NCBI GenBank assembly: GCA_007693295.1
Contig: REDT01000144.1
Location: 1-33,387 of the forward strand
Source: Balneolaceae bacterium
GTDB lineage: Bacteria > Bacteroidota > Rhodothermia > Balneolales > Balneolaceae
Reading direction: 5' to 3'
DNA: 33,387 nt
Shown here: positions 1 to 7,993 of the stretch, piece by piece
Layout of the letters: every line of letters starts with the position of its first letter
Position numbering within the stretch: the stretch's first letter is position 1
The notes under the pieces: model-generated
What the model was told of the DNA's origin: nothing
Database searches by the model: none
What the model saw: the letters and a program-made list of their open reading frames with translations, nothing else
Program-made: the position numbers and the translations under genes

Positions 1-176
1 GCGACACTTATTTTTGATCTTTTGTCCGGTAAGTGCGAAAAAAAGACATTTCTCTGTAAGGGCTCTCCGCTTTTTGGATCAAAAAAATAAATTCAAAATT
101 CAAGATCAGTATAAACGAATCAACATATGTTCACAGGAACACAGAAGGCTCCATAACTTGCTGTAATAAGTGGTAA
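1..176. other. Non-coding left edge of window
   Basis: No credible coding frame is visible. The stretch is A/T-rich, with runs of A and T and a six-base inverted pair (CACTTA at 5-10 and TAAGTG at 30-35). It lies downstream of the minus-strand reductase and small-peptide genes, so it probably holds their 3' untranslated region. No convincing stem with a T tract was found, so the transcript end is not placed. Confidence 0.5.
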
Positions 177-260
177 TTACCCGAGCGCAAATATCGTTAC
201 TGCAGCCAGGATGATTATCGAAATAACAATTACGGTTCTTCTGATATAGATGTGCAGCAT
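177..260 (-). CDS. 27-residue single-span membrane peptide
   Basis: This is a short reading frame that is easy to miss. The peptide starts MLHIYIRRTVIVIS and ends FALG: a short basic N-terminus followed by about 18 hydrophobic residues, so one membrane helix with the N-terminus probably inside. The ATG is preceded by AGGAG with a seven-base spacer, one of the best Shine-Dalgarno sequences in the window, where many genes have none. It lies 15 bp downstream of the flavohaem reductase stop on the same strand, so the two are probably co-transcribed. By analogy with small subunits of membrane oxidoreductases such as CydX, it may be an accessory subunit. That role is inference only; no family was recognised. 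The stop codon lies in a ten-base palindrome at 172-181. Confidence 0.55.
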   Translation of the reverse strand: MLHIYIRRTVIVISIIILAAVTIFALG

Positions 261-275
261 GATTTATCTCCTATT

Positions 276-1601
276 CTAAACGATATTAAATCTTTCTGAG
301 TGAACCCGGTGTACAGGAATTCCCCAATCTCTAAGCGTGGGTTCAGCTACATCCATCATGGGTGGCGGCCCGCAAATGAAAAACTCACAGTTGGAATAAT
401 CATCGGGCAAGTTGCGCTTCATAATCTCTTCAGTGATAAACCCGGTTTCCCCATCCCAGTCATCCGGTGCTTCTTCAAACACGTGAATAAGGTTCAGGTT
501 CAGTTCGTCTGATAGACTTTTCAGCTCCTCATAAAAGGGGGTCATTTCCATGGAAGGTGTGCCATAAATGACGGTTGTTTCCCTTTGATCTCCACTGCTT
601 TTTAAATCTTGCAGAACGCTCATTGTTGGTGTAATTCCGATTCCTCCAACAATAAATACATTGTGTGTCGAGGAACTGGCATCCATGGTAAAGTTGCCGT
701 ATGGGCCTTCTATAAACGCTGTAGAACCCGGTTCAAGAGTATCTATATTAGAGGTGAAATCGCCCAGCTCCTTGATGGTTAAACGGATCTCTTTTTGGCT
801 GGGTGCGGATGAGATGGTAAACGGATGCTGCTGCAGGCTGAAGGGTGAATCACCCAGGGTAATCCAGATAAACTGTCCTGCTTTAAAATCGATCCCGTCA
901 TGACCTATAGGTTCAAGCCAGATTGACCATATACCGTCAGCCTCTTCATGAATAGAGGATATTTTCCACGGCTTTTTCTTCATCTGCATAGGGCGTAAAA
1001 CCCGGTTGTGCACTAGCATACTCATTGCTGCTAAAGAGAGAGAAACCCAAACTACCTGCTGCCAAAGCTCAGACACATAAAAGCTGACCTGCATAATGTG
1101 AACGGTTCCAATAAAAACAACAAAGAGTGCAAGAGCGCCATGAGAAGCGCGCCACCACTCATAGATAAGCCCGAATTTTTCCCGCCAGTGTGTTGTGGCA
1201 ATAAGGGCAGTAATGGCAATAATTACTGCGGAGAGAGCAATAGCCCGAGGCAGGTTTTCAGTGGGGCTGAGAAACTTGATGAATTCTGAATCGGCTGTTA
1301 ACAGGATGATGAAATGGCCCATGATGAAGAGCCATGCGATGTACCCGGCTTGTCCATGAAACTGCAGGAGTTCATCCAGCCCGAAGGGAGCGCCTATTTT
1401 ACTATATCGGGCAGTAAGAACAAATTGAAGTCCCATCATGGCCAGCCCTACGAAACCGAGCCCCACTCCAAACTCAATCCAAAAGCCTCGGCTCTCCTCT
1501 TCGTGGCCGATCAGGGCCAGGCTTAATGGTGCTATAACCAGTACTAAAAACAGTATGAGCCATTTAAGAGCGTTCTTGATGAAGGCAGATTTTGTACGCA
1601 T
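276..1601 (-). CDS. Ferric reductase-like transmembrane FAD/NAD(P) oxidoreductase
   Basis: This is a 441-residue membrane flavohaem protein of the ferric reductase/NADPH oxidase superfamily. The N-terminal 200 residues hold about five or six hydrophobic helices. Histidines 82/96 and 154/168 form two pairs each spaced by 14 residues, the arrangement used to bind two b haems across the membrane. The C-terminal half is a ferredoxin-NADP reductase module: the FAD motif HPFTISS is at 259-265, a GGIGITP nucleotide loop is at 319-325, and FFICGPPPMM near 415-423 is the usual C-terminal NAD(P) motif. It would carry electrons from cytosolic NAD(P)H through FAD and haem to an acceptor across the membrane. 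The physiological acceptor (ferric iron, oxygen, a periplasmic protein) cannot be read from sequence. No 2Fe-2S domain is present. A 27-residue membrane peptide follows at once. Confidence 0.85.
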   Translation of the reverse strand: MRTKSAFIKNALKWLILFLVLVIAPLSLALIGHEEESRGFWIEFGVGLGFVGLAMMGLQFVLTARYSKIGAPFGLDELLQFHGQAGYIAWLFIMGHFIILLTADSEFIKFLSPTENLPRAIALSAVIIAITALIATTHWREKFGLIYEWWRASHGALALFVVFIGTVHIMQVSFYVSELWQQVVWVSLSLAAMSMLVHNRVLRPMQMKKKPWKISSIHEEADGIWSIWLEPIGHDGIDFKAGQFIWITLGDSPFSLQQHPFTISSAPSQKEIRLTIKELGDFTSNIDTLEPGSTAFIEGPYGNFTMDASSSTHNVFIVGGIGITPTMSVLQDLKSSGDQRETTVIYGTPSMEMTPFYEELKSLSDELNLNLIHVFEEAPDDWDGETGFITEEIMKRNLPDDYSNCEFFICGPPPMMDVAEPTLRDWGIPVHRVHSERFNIV

Positions 1602-1834
1602 TCAATTCCCCGGCAGTTTTAGAAAATGAAATCGTTATTACGTCCAAATTAACAGAAGTGCGGGATTATTGGAAATGAAAACGCCTTTATTTGTTAAATT
1701 CAGGGTTTTTTAATTCCGTGATGCTGTTGTTACCGATCCAAAAAATAGAAAGAGTTATCTTGCCAGACTGCAAAAAACCCTCCTTCGTACAAGTGAACAG
1801 AATAGGAGTTTGGTTCACGGGGCTACTCATTTTT

Positions 1835-1850
1835 AACCCCATTCGGGGTT
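1835..1850. terminator. Hairpin downstream of thioesterase gene
   Basis: AACCCC and GGGGTT form a perfect six-base-pair stem around a four-base loop. It lies 41 bp past the stop of the minus-strand thioesterase gene. There is no clean T tract on the minus strand, so termination is likely but not certain. The rest of the 1602-1890 gap shows no credible gene. Confidence 0.4.
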
Positions 1851-1890
1851 GGATTTCGCATTACAATCCAAGCCCAAACATCAGATTACA

Positions 1891-2301
1891 TCATGAAGAG
1901 GAGTTCTGAATGGCAGTTTGTACCTCTTCCGGCGGGCGGATTGGACGTCCATTGGTCATAAATACAGCAGTAACTTTCCCCTCAAGAGCGAGCTCGTTTT
2001 CAGGCAGTTTGTAAATATCCTGGAAAAACACAAATCGAACAAACCCCTCTTGCTCAGCTCTCATTCTCACCACAAAGCGATCGTCTCCCAACAAGGGGCG
2101 TTTATAGACCAGTTCCACCTTGTGAACTACCGCATCGGTTCCGTTTTCGTGAAGCTCATTAAAGTTCAGACCGATATGTTTCAAATACTCGTGCCGTGCA
2201 TGCTCCAGGTAGTTTTGATACACGGAATTGTTTACAACTCCCTGGGTATCCAGTTCATAATCGCGAACCGTAAATTCGAGTTCAAATTGATAATTTTTCA
2301 T
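1891..2301 (-). CDS. Acyl-CoA thioesterase, 4HBT hotdog family (YbgC/FadM-like)
   Basis: This 136-residue protein has the size and layout of a single hotdog-fold thioesterase. The key stretch is YELDTQGVVNNSVYQNYLEHAR at residues 15-36. Asp18 sits where YbgC/4-hydroxybenzoyl-CoA thioesterases place the catalytic Asp, and GVVNN followed by the long central helix matches the family. It should hydrolyse acyl-CoA thioesters in the cytosol; chain length and physiological substrate cannot be inferred. There is no signal peptide or membrane segment. It starts with ATG after an A-rich stretch and stands alone, not in an obvious operon with either neighbour. Confidence 0.85.
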   Translation of the reverse strand: MKNYQFELEFTVRDYELDTQGVVNNSVYQNYLEHARHEYLKHIGLNFNELHENGTDAVVHKVELVYKRPLLGDDRFVVRMRAEQEGFVRFVFFQDIYKLPENELALEGKVTAVFMTNGRPIRPPEEVQTAIQNSSS

Positions 2302-2440
2302 AGTGCACTTATTTAGTGTTGAAGCTCTTGGTTATCCGTCAACCCGATTCAATCTTGATTTTAATTTAACATTCACCGGAAACGGTCAGGGGTGAATGGG
2401 TCTGTGACTGCGTCAAGACATAAAGTTATGGCAAAAGTCG

Positions 2441-3250
2441 TCAGATTTCTCTTACCCAAATGTTTCGAAAGCTTACGTAATCACCATGATCCTGCAAACC
2501 GATGGGGAGCTTTCGCGAGTGTGGCTCATAGTGTGAGAGGCCGATATAAACCGTTGGCCCCTGCAGTTTCTGCCGGTGGTGAATCAGTACTCCGTTGTGC
2601 AGAACGGTAACATACGCCGCTTTGATCAACTTTCCATCATCGTCGAAATAGGGTGCTTCAAAAAAGATATCATAGCTCTGCCACTCTCCCGGAGGACGGC
2701 TGGCGTTTACCATGGGCGCTTTTTGTTTATATATGGCCCCGGCCTGTCCATTGGAATAGGTTGGATTCTGCCATGAATCAAGCACCTGTATTTCGTAGAG
2801 ACCCATCAGGAAAACACCGCTGTTACCTCTTCCCTGTCCGTCACCAACAATTTCAGCCGGCGCTCTCCACTCAATATGGAGGTGCATGTCGCCAAACCCC
2901 TGCTTTGTTTTAATGTTCCCGGAACCGGGCACAACCGTCATAATTCCATCTTCAACCTTCCAGGGTGCGGGATCATGTTCACGCTGCAGAGCTTCAAGGT
3001 AATCGGGTACGCCATCCATGCTGGGAAAGTATCCGGGGGCTGATTCCCAATCGGAGAGATCCGTACCATCAAAAAGAATAATGGCGTCGGATGGCGGCTC
3101 TCCAAAATAACCGGTAGTGGACACCGAGTCGGTAACAGGAGTCCAATCGTCAGTAAGTTCTGGCTTCCACTCTACCTCACTGTTTTGCGCGCAGGCTATA
3201 TTTATGAGGAAAAGTGAGCTGAAAATGAGAGAAAATATTGGTTTGACCAT
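2441..3250 (-). CDS. DUF1080 (3-keto-disaccharide hydrolase) family lipoprotein
   Basis: The protein is 269 residues. Residues 1-19 are a hydrophobic signal and Cys20 (in NIACAQ) is a plausible lipidation site, so it is probably an outer- or inner-membrane lipoprotein. The mature part matches DUF1080: ILFDGTDLSDWES near residue 60, PWKVEDGIMTV, the GDMHLHIEWRAP strand, a GNSGVFLMGLYEIQVLDS core, and a C-terminal HSRKLPIGLQDHGDYVSFRNIWVREI. DUF1080 is a concanavalin-like jelly roll that includes 3-keto-disaccharide hydrolases, so a role in periplasmic sugar or glycoside breakdown is likely. The substrate is unknown. It diverges from the CHRD gene across a 188-bp gap. Confidence 0.85.
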   Translation of the reverse strand: MVKPIFSLIFSSLFLINIACAQNSEVEWKPELTDDWTPVTDSVSTTGYFGEPPSDAIILFDGTDLSDWESAPGYFPSMDGVPDYLEALQREHDPAPWKVEDGIMTVVPGSGNIKTKQGFGDMHLHIEWRAPAEIVGDGQGRGNSGVFLMGLYEIQVLDSWQNPTYSNGQAGAIYKQKAPMVNASRPPGEWQSYDIFFEAPYFDDDGKLIKAAYVTVLHNGVLIHHRQKLQGPTVYIGLSHYEPHSRKLPIGLQDHGDYVSFRNIWVREI

Positions 3251-3415
3251 GTCGATATTTTAACTGTTTCAGTTGAAGATGTAATCAAGTTGATAGTTGA
3301 AGCGTTAATAATGTAGGTAATTCAAACGGATGTTGCTTAGAGGGAAATTGAATCATTTTAGTATAAATCAAGTAAGAGGTATACATTAATTTAAATGTAA
3401 CGCTTTCACATTAAC

Positions 3416-3428
3416 CCAACAATGTTGG
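3416..3428. promoter_or_regulatory. 13-bp palindrome overlapping CHRD ribosome binding site
   Basis: CCAACA and TGTTGG pair perfectly around a single central A. The right arm runs into the GGAG ribosome binding site (3427-3430) of the CHRD gene that starts at 3439. It could be an operator or a small RNA stem that masks the ribosome site. It could also be chance in a short A/T-rich gap. Confidence 0.25.
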
Positions 3429-3438
3429 AGAAAACGAT

Positions 3439-3870
3439 ATGAAAACAGTAATCTTGATATTTTTTTTACTTGGGCTTTCAGCCGGTGAAGTTCTCTCTCA
3501 AACTACGTACGAGGTTAATTTGGCGGGATACAATATGATACCACCAGTTCGAACAGCGGCTACCGGTATTTTGGAAGTAACGGTTCATAACGATTCACTT
3601 TTTGTTAGCGGTGAATTTCGGGATCTGCGCGGTCAATACTGGGCGACGTACATACACTATGGTAAAGAGGGCGAAACCGGCAATCGATTAATTCAGTTAC
3701 GAGCAGATGTAAATGAAGAGAAAAATGGTGGTGAATTAAAAAAAGAAAGAAACAGCTTCGAGCTGCGTCCGGCAATCAGGCGTGCGCTACAGGAGGGGAA
3801 TTTATACGTGGTAATTTCTTCCAATCGCAATCAGGATGGGGAAATTCGCGGACAGATTCCGAGGATGTAG
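3439..3870 (+). CDS. CHRD domain secreted protein
   Basis: This 143-residue protein has a signal peptide (MKTVILIFFLLGLSAGEVLSQ, cleavage probably after residue 20). One CHRD domain then fills the rest: YEVNLAGYNMIPPVRTAATG at the start, a central strand-rich segment including ATYIHYG, and a C-terminal NLYVVISSNRNQDGEIRGQI. CHRD domains were named from chordin and occur in many bacterial secreted proteins; their molecular role is not established. It starts with ATG preceded by GGAG nine bases upstream. It converges with the beta-propeller lipoprotein gene, with only 40 bp between the two stops. Confidence 0.85.
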   Translation: MKTVILIFFLLGLSAGEVLSQTTYEVNLAGYNMIPPVRTAATGILEVTVHNDSLFVSGEFRDLRGQYWATYIHYGKEGETGNRLIQLRADVNEEKNGGELKKERNSFELRPAIRRALQEGNLYVVISSNRNQDGEIRGQIPRM

Positions 3871-3910
3871 CAGGTGATATCGTCTAAATAATACACTTCT
3901 GATATTCTTC

Positions 3911-5020
3911 TTAAAAATTATAAGAGAAGATATTCACTACGGGAATGCCATCTTCAGTGTTATTTACGGTATAGAGCATGTTATGTCTTACGGCGTGCAA
4001 TCTGTATCCATCCGGAAGCTCTGCCCTGTACATAGGCTCGCCTTCACTTGAAAAAACAAACCAGTCTGTTCCCTCTTCTTCATTAAATATTTGCACCCAT
4101 ATTCTTCCGTTGTCATCAACTTTGAAATCAGAGTAAACCGGTTTTGTATCAGGAAATGAAGAGATTAAATCTCTTCTGGCCTGATTGTTCTCAGACAAGA
4201 GGTTTTCGTAATTACTCAAAAGAGTGTCTCTTGTAGATGATGTAAATGGAGTATTTTTAATAGAGCTATTTAAAATTGGAGTAAACTCTTGTTCATCGAG
4301 AGCTCTCCGAAAAATTGTCAAAGAGTCTGTCCATCCAAAATAGGTGTTCCCGGTATAATCTGCGTAAAACCGCCCCTGTCTGTGCATGCTTGGAATCGTC
4401 ATCGACATGCGGGGCATTCCGTTTTCAAATACGGTAAAGCGCTCATTTTGTGGAAATACATATACTGAATCCTGAACCAGCCCGCCGGTGTTATCAATTT
4501 TTCGAACAATCAACTTACTGTCTTCTTCATCTATACGCATTGGGCTGGTAACGATGTAGTATTGATTGTTGGCTGCCGTGAAAAACTGAGTAAAGAATCC
4601 ATATTGATTGAAATCAGCAGTAAAGTCAGAACTAAAACTCCACACTCCATTATTTTTGGTATAGACGATCATGGATCTTGAACCCCAGTCAAACAGATGA
4701 ATACTGTTATCATCTGCCAGTTGAACGATACCCGGGAACTCATACTCACCCGGGCCCGATCCTCGCGCACCCACCTGCTGAATAAATTCACCCTCCGCAT
4801 TCACGGCATATACATACCGCTGTGAACCGTCAACCAAAATAAGATCGCCGTCAGAGTCTACAAGAAGATTAGTAATACTGCCCAAGAGAAGGTCTTCAGA
4901 TTCTGAAACTTCCATGAGGTGTTCTATATCAAGTACAGGCAAGTCGAGTGTACTATCTAAATCTACTTGTGCAGAACAGCCTATGAGAAGGAGAATGAAT
5001 AAGAGTAAAAAATATTTCAT
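3911..5020 (-). CDS. 6-bladed beta-propeller lipoprotein
   Basis: This 369-residue protein has a clear lipoprotein signal: a hydrophobic run of Leu, Ile and Phe ending in LLIGC, with Cys15 as lipid anchor. The mature protein reads as repeated beta-propeller blades: LLVDSDGDLILVDGSQRYVYAVNAEGEF followed by QQVGARGSGPGEYEFPG, the typical NHL/6-bladed loop of Bacteroidetes proteins of this type, and a late FKVDDNGRIWVQIF blade. Such proteins are found on the cell surface or in the periplasm and mostly have no assigned function. A TAnnTTTG-like box lies 37-44 bp upstream. The gene is monocistronic by position. Confidence 0.75.
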   Translation of the reverse strand: MKYFLLLFILLLIGCSAQVDLDSTLDLPVLDIEHLMEVSESEDLLLGSITNLLVDSDGDLILVDGSQRYVYAVNAEGEFIQQVGARGSGPGEYEFPGIVQLADDNSIHLFDWGSRSMIVYTKNNGVWSFSSDFTADFNQYGFFTQFFTAANNQYYIVTSPMRIDEEDSKLIVRKIDNTGGLVQDSVYVFPQNERFTVFENGMPRMSMTIPSMHRQGRFYADYTGNTYFGWTDSLTIFRRALDEQEFTPILNSSIKNTPFTSSTRDTLLSNYENLLSENNQARRDLISSFPDTKPVYSDFKVDDNGRIWVQIFNEEEGTDWFVFSSEGEPMYRAELPDGYRLHAVRHNMLYTVNNTEDGIPVVNIFSYNF

Positions 5021-5056
5021 GGTTCCCGAATGTTTGATTTCAACCAGATTTTAAAA

Positions 5057-5064
5057 CAAAAATA
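5057..5064 (-). promoter_or_regulatory. Putative -7 promoter box (TATTTTTG)
   Basis: On the minus strand this is TATTTTTG, an exact match to the Bacteroidetes -7 consensus TAnnTTTG, placed 37 bp upstream of the beta-propeller lipoprotein start. No good -33 TTTG was found at the usual spacing, and the region is A/T-rich, so chance is possible. Confidence 0.25.
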
Positions 5065-5179
5065 GTTTGAGAAGCTAATCTGACTTTGATATAATTTCAA
5101 GTTATTGTTTATATGTATTGAACGGGGTATGGTTGTGAGGTGTTATTGGTATTAAAATATGAACTAAAAAGTTAGATTT

Positions 5180-5824
5180 ATGAATATTGTAATAGCCGGC
5201 GCTCACGGTCAGATCGCTATGCTTCTCCACCCGATTTTAAAAAAAAATGGACATAACGTAAAAGGTCTGATTCGAAAACCGGAACAGTCCGGTGATCTGC
5301 AGAAGGCAGGCGCCGTACCGGTTGTAGCGGATATAGAAAAGGAAGATGACATCTCAGAAGCCGTTGGCAGTGCAGATGCCGTAGTGTTTGCTGCAGGTGC
5401 AGGACCAGGAAGTGGCGCAGAGAGAAAATGGACAGTAGACCGCGACGGCGCCATTAAATTGATTGAAGCCGCTAAAAAAAACGGAATCAAGCGTTATGTA
5501 ATGATCAGCGCCATGGGTTTGGATACTCCGCGTGGAGATGAGGTGTTTCAGGCCTACCAAAAAGCCAAGGCTGAAGCAGACGAAGCCCTGAAGCAAAGCG
5601 GACTCGACTATACGATTATAAAACCCGGAAGACTGACGAATGATCCGGGTACCGGTAGAGTAAAAATTGCACGCAATCTCGACGGGGGAGAAATTCCACG
5701 CGAAGATGTAGCCCGAGTGATCAGAGCCGTAATTGAAGATCACCGGACCATCGGCAAGGAATTCGACCTTCTCTCGGGAGAGAATTCTATCGAAAGCGAA
5801 CTGTTGCAGCTTGTGAAGGGGTAG
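5180..5824 (+). CDS. NAD(P)-binding atypical SDR family oxidoreductase
   Basis: This 214-residue protein is a compact Rossmann-fold protein of the NAD(P)H-binding atypical SDR group (SDR5/NmrA-like). The nucleotide loop GAHGQIAMLLHPIL is at residues 7-20, VVFAAGAGPGSG at about 74-85 is the usual second glycine-rich segment, and YVMISAMGLDTP near 107-118 is the central strand. There is no classical Tyr-x-x-x-Lys, as expected for this group, although a YQKAK occurs near residue 127. It is probably cytosolic. Related proteins are annotated as sugar epimerases or NAD(P)H-dependent reductases, and the true reaction is unknown. The start is ATG without a ribosome site. A repeat-like inverted sequence follows. 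Confidence 0.8.
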   Translation: MNIVIAGAHGQIAMLLHPILKKNGHNVKGLIRKPEQSGDLQKAGAVPVVADIEKEDDISEAVGSADAVVFAAGAGPGSGAERKWTVDRDGAIKLIEAAKKNGIKRYVMISAMGLDTPRGDEVFQAYQKAKAEADEALKQSGLDYTIIKPGRLTNDPGTGRVKIARNLDGGEIPREDVARVIRAVIEDHRTIGKEFDLLSGENSIESELLQLVKG

Positions 5825-5836
5825 AAGGTTTTACCC

Positions 5837-5931
5837 ACAAGGATCACGAAGGCTTACACAAAGTGCACAAAGGTTAAGTGTATGATTGACATACCATAAA
5901 GCCTTCGTGCAATTATTTGTGATCCTTATGG
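5837..5931. repeat. Interrupted inverted repeat, intergenic repeat type
   Basis: The left arm at 5837-5855 (ACAAGGATCACGAAGGCTT) is matched by the right side in two blocks: AAGCCTTCGTG at 5899-5909 and GTGATCCTTATGG at 5919-5931, separated by nine bases. Between the arms is another CACAAAG-type direct motif. The ACAAAGG/CACGAAGG style resembles the dispersed intergenic repeats seen in many Bacteroidetes-group genomes. It lies between the convergent SDR and S10-like peptidase genes and may also act as a transcript end. Confidence 0.5.
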
Positions 5932-5991
5932 ATACTAAACCCCGAGATCTTACACTAATTTTCAGCCTACACTTCTGAAAAAGCTCACATC

Positions 5992-7494
5992 TTAATACCG
6001 CGCAGGTTCCCCGCTTGTCATCGATTCGCGGATAAACTCACGAATATGTTCGTTTGAAGTCACAAGATCTTCTTGGCGTAAATACATCATATGACCGCTT
6101 CGATATCCTTCAAAACGCAGCCTGTCTTTAACTTTGCCGCTTCGGTCCATATTCCACATCACGTATTTAGCCGAAAAGTAGTCGGTAGCACCGTCGTAGT
6201 AGCCCGCCTGGGTCATAACATGCATGAATGGATTTTCACCCATTGCACGCCTGAGGTCTTCACCGGTGGTGTTGTTGCTGTTATTCCAGGGATGTACTGG
6301 CCCAAAAATGTTGTATTTCAGGTCGGTTTCATAACCCAAATGCTCACGTAAATAGTGGTTGATAGCGGGCGTAAATGAGTGATTCCAGGCAGTTAAAGCC
6401 GGGTCGTGATCGTATCGGTCACCCGCATCCATCCGGTCGATGCCGCGGTAACGGGAATCGAGACGCCCGATTGTGAGGCCTTCATCACGCAGAAGCTCCT
6501 TCCAGTAGAAGGAAGTGGGCAGGGTCAGGTTGTGATTCAAAATGTGTTGTTTGTCAATTCCTGAATAGCGGGCTACTTTTTCGGCAATAGCGTTCCTGCG
6601 GTCATCATCCAGGAATCCACCCATTGCAACAGCAGGCAGGTACTCCTCGATGGTGAACTCTTCTACTTCAGGCAAGATATCATACAGATCCAGTTCCTGC
6701 AGATCGGGCTCCAGAGCATTGTGATACCAGGACGTTGCAGCATAGTATGGGAGCTTCAGGATTTCGGAGCGGGGAGTCATGGCCGGCGGCTCCAGCCCAA
6801 GACCGGTTGGCGACACCAGAATAACCCCATTGAAGAACATCCAGTGTGAGCTCTGCAGCCTGCGTGCCAAGCCCGCAACACGCGTGGTTCCGTAGCTCTC
6901 CCCTTTCAGATATTTTGGGGAGGTCCATCGGTTGTTGCGCGATACAAAATTGTCGATCCACTCGGCCAGGTAGTTGATATCGGCATTCACCCCGAAAAAA
7001 TTACTGCGATTGGGATCATCGCCCAGCATGCGCGAAAATCCTGTATTCACCGGATCGATATAGACGATGTCGGCTACATCTAAAATGGAGTGGTTGTTTT
7101 CTACCACTCCGTACGGCTGAACCGGATTGCCCTCATCATCAATGTTTAAAAACCGGGGACCGGTGTACCCGATGTGCATCCATACAGATGCCGATCCGGG
7201 TCCACCGTTAAAAGAGAATACCAGGGGGCGATTTGCGCTATTGTCTACATCGGTACGCCTGTAGTAGACGTAAAAAAGTGACGCAATGGGCTTTCCGTCA
7301 TCACCCCAAACCGGCTGTGTACCGGCAGTGGCTTCATATCGGACACGCTGACCGTTAATGGTTACCTGGTCTTCAGTCGTTACGGCGCTCTCAACTTCTA
7401 TATGACGGCTTTGAGCACCCGCATCAGGGGTCAAAAAGATGCTGAAAGTGAATAATATCAGTAGTGTGAAAAGAGTTATAGTAGAAGTTTTCAT
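5992..7494 (-). CDS. Exported S10-family serine carboxypeptidase-like peptidase
   Basis: This 500-residue protein has an N-terminal signal peptide (about residues 1-27, ending DAGAQ). The catalytic features of the S10 carboxypeptidase family are present. FNGGPGSASVW at 96-106 is the oxyanion-hole segment. GESYGTTR has the nucleophile Ser200. Candidate aspartates are Asp434 and Asp438 in YYDGATDYF. The catalytic His is His468 in EGYRSGHMMY. It should act on peptides in the periplasm or outside the cell, removing residues from the C-terminus. It sits in a block of exported hydrolases with the S9 peptidase about 500 bp away on the same strand, separated by a small lipoprotein gene on the other strand. 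Confidence 0.88.
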   Translation of the reverse strand: MKTSTITLFTLLILFTFSIFLTPDAGAQSRHIEVESAVTTEDQVTINGQRVRYEATAGTQPVWGDDGKPIASLFYVYYRRTDVDNSANRPLVFSFNGGPGSASVWMHIGYTGPRFLNIDDEGNPVQPYGVVENNHSILDVADIVYIDPVNTGFSRMLGDDPNRSNFFGVNADINYLAEWIDNFVSRNNRWTSPKYLKGESYGTTRVAGLARRLQSSHWMFFNGVILVSPTGLGLEPPAMTPRSEILKLPYYAATSWYHNALEPDLQELDLYDILPEVEEFTIEEYLPAVAMGGFLDDDRRNAIAEKVARYSGIDKQHILNHNLTLPTSFYWKELLRDEGLTIGRLDSRYRGIDRMDAGDRYDHDPALTAWNHSFTPAINHYLREHLGYETDLKYNIFGPVHPWNNSNNTTGEDLRRAMGENPFMHVMTQAGYYDGATDYFSAKYVMWNMDRSGKVKDRLRFEGYRSGHMMYLRQEDLVTSNEHIREFIRESMTSGEPARY

Positions 7495-7596
7495 GATTAA
7501 TTATTAAATAAGCGTTAAGCGATTGATTTAAATTTCAGCATTTTTTTACGCAAGCCATATACAGAATCAATAAACCCTGAATTAACCTGAAATAAA

Positions 7597-7941
7597 ATGT
7601 TAAAAACACTGCCTCTGTTTTTCATTCTTATATTTACGATATCAGTACAATATGGCTGCGCACAAAACTCAGAAGAACCGGCGCATTCAGATTCATTAAT
7701 CACAAATGAACCGTTCGTTAAATCAATACCCGATTCCATTTTGAGTTTAAATTTGCGTGATTCACTAAAAGCCCTCTTGCCGGGATGTCATGAATCAGGA
7801 ATTAAAATGCCTAAATTTGTACCGGATACAGATCTTACGGCATCCATGCCTCTACTAACTCCTCCAAAAGTTGATGAAGGAATCTTTATCCCAAGGTTTA
7901 AAAAATGCTCAGAAGAAACAGGCCCTCTTTCGAAGGAATAA
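7597..7941 (+). CDS. Small hypothetical lipoprotein
   Basis: This 114-residue protein is not recognised as a known family. Residues 1-20 are hydrophobic and end in VQYGC, so Cys21 is a plausible lipid attachment site with CAQNSEE following. The mature part is proline-rich and low in predicted structure, for example FVKSIPDSI and LTPPKVDEGIFIPRFKK. One further pair of cysteines (CHES, KKCSEE) could form a disulphide. The start is ATG after an A-rich stretch with no SD, like its neighbours. It lies between the two exported peptidase genes but on the opposite strand. A real gene is likely because signal, lipobox and start region all fit. Confidence 0.65.
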   Translation: MLKTLPLFFILIFTISVQYGCAQNSEEPAHSDSLITNEPFVKSIPDSILSLNLRDSLKALLPGCHESGIKMPKFVPDTDLTASMPLLTPPKVDEGIFIPRFKKCSEETGPLSKE

Positions 7942-7993
7942 AAAACCCCTCAGGCTGCCTTTATCGACAACCCGGGGCTCACTATTCCGCATA

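Noticed and set aside
1691-1909. 72-codon plus-strand frame
   Set aside because: It overlaps the end of the thioesterase gene and a hairpin and has no ribosome site; it looks like chance.
5354-5743. 129-codon minus-strand frame inside the SDR gene
   Set aside because: A shadow of the SDR reading frame; no start signal and no family.
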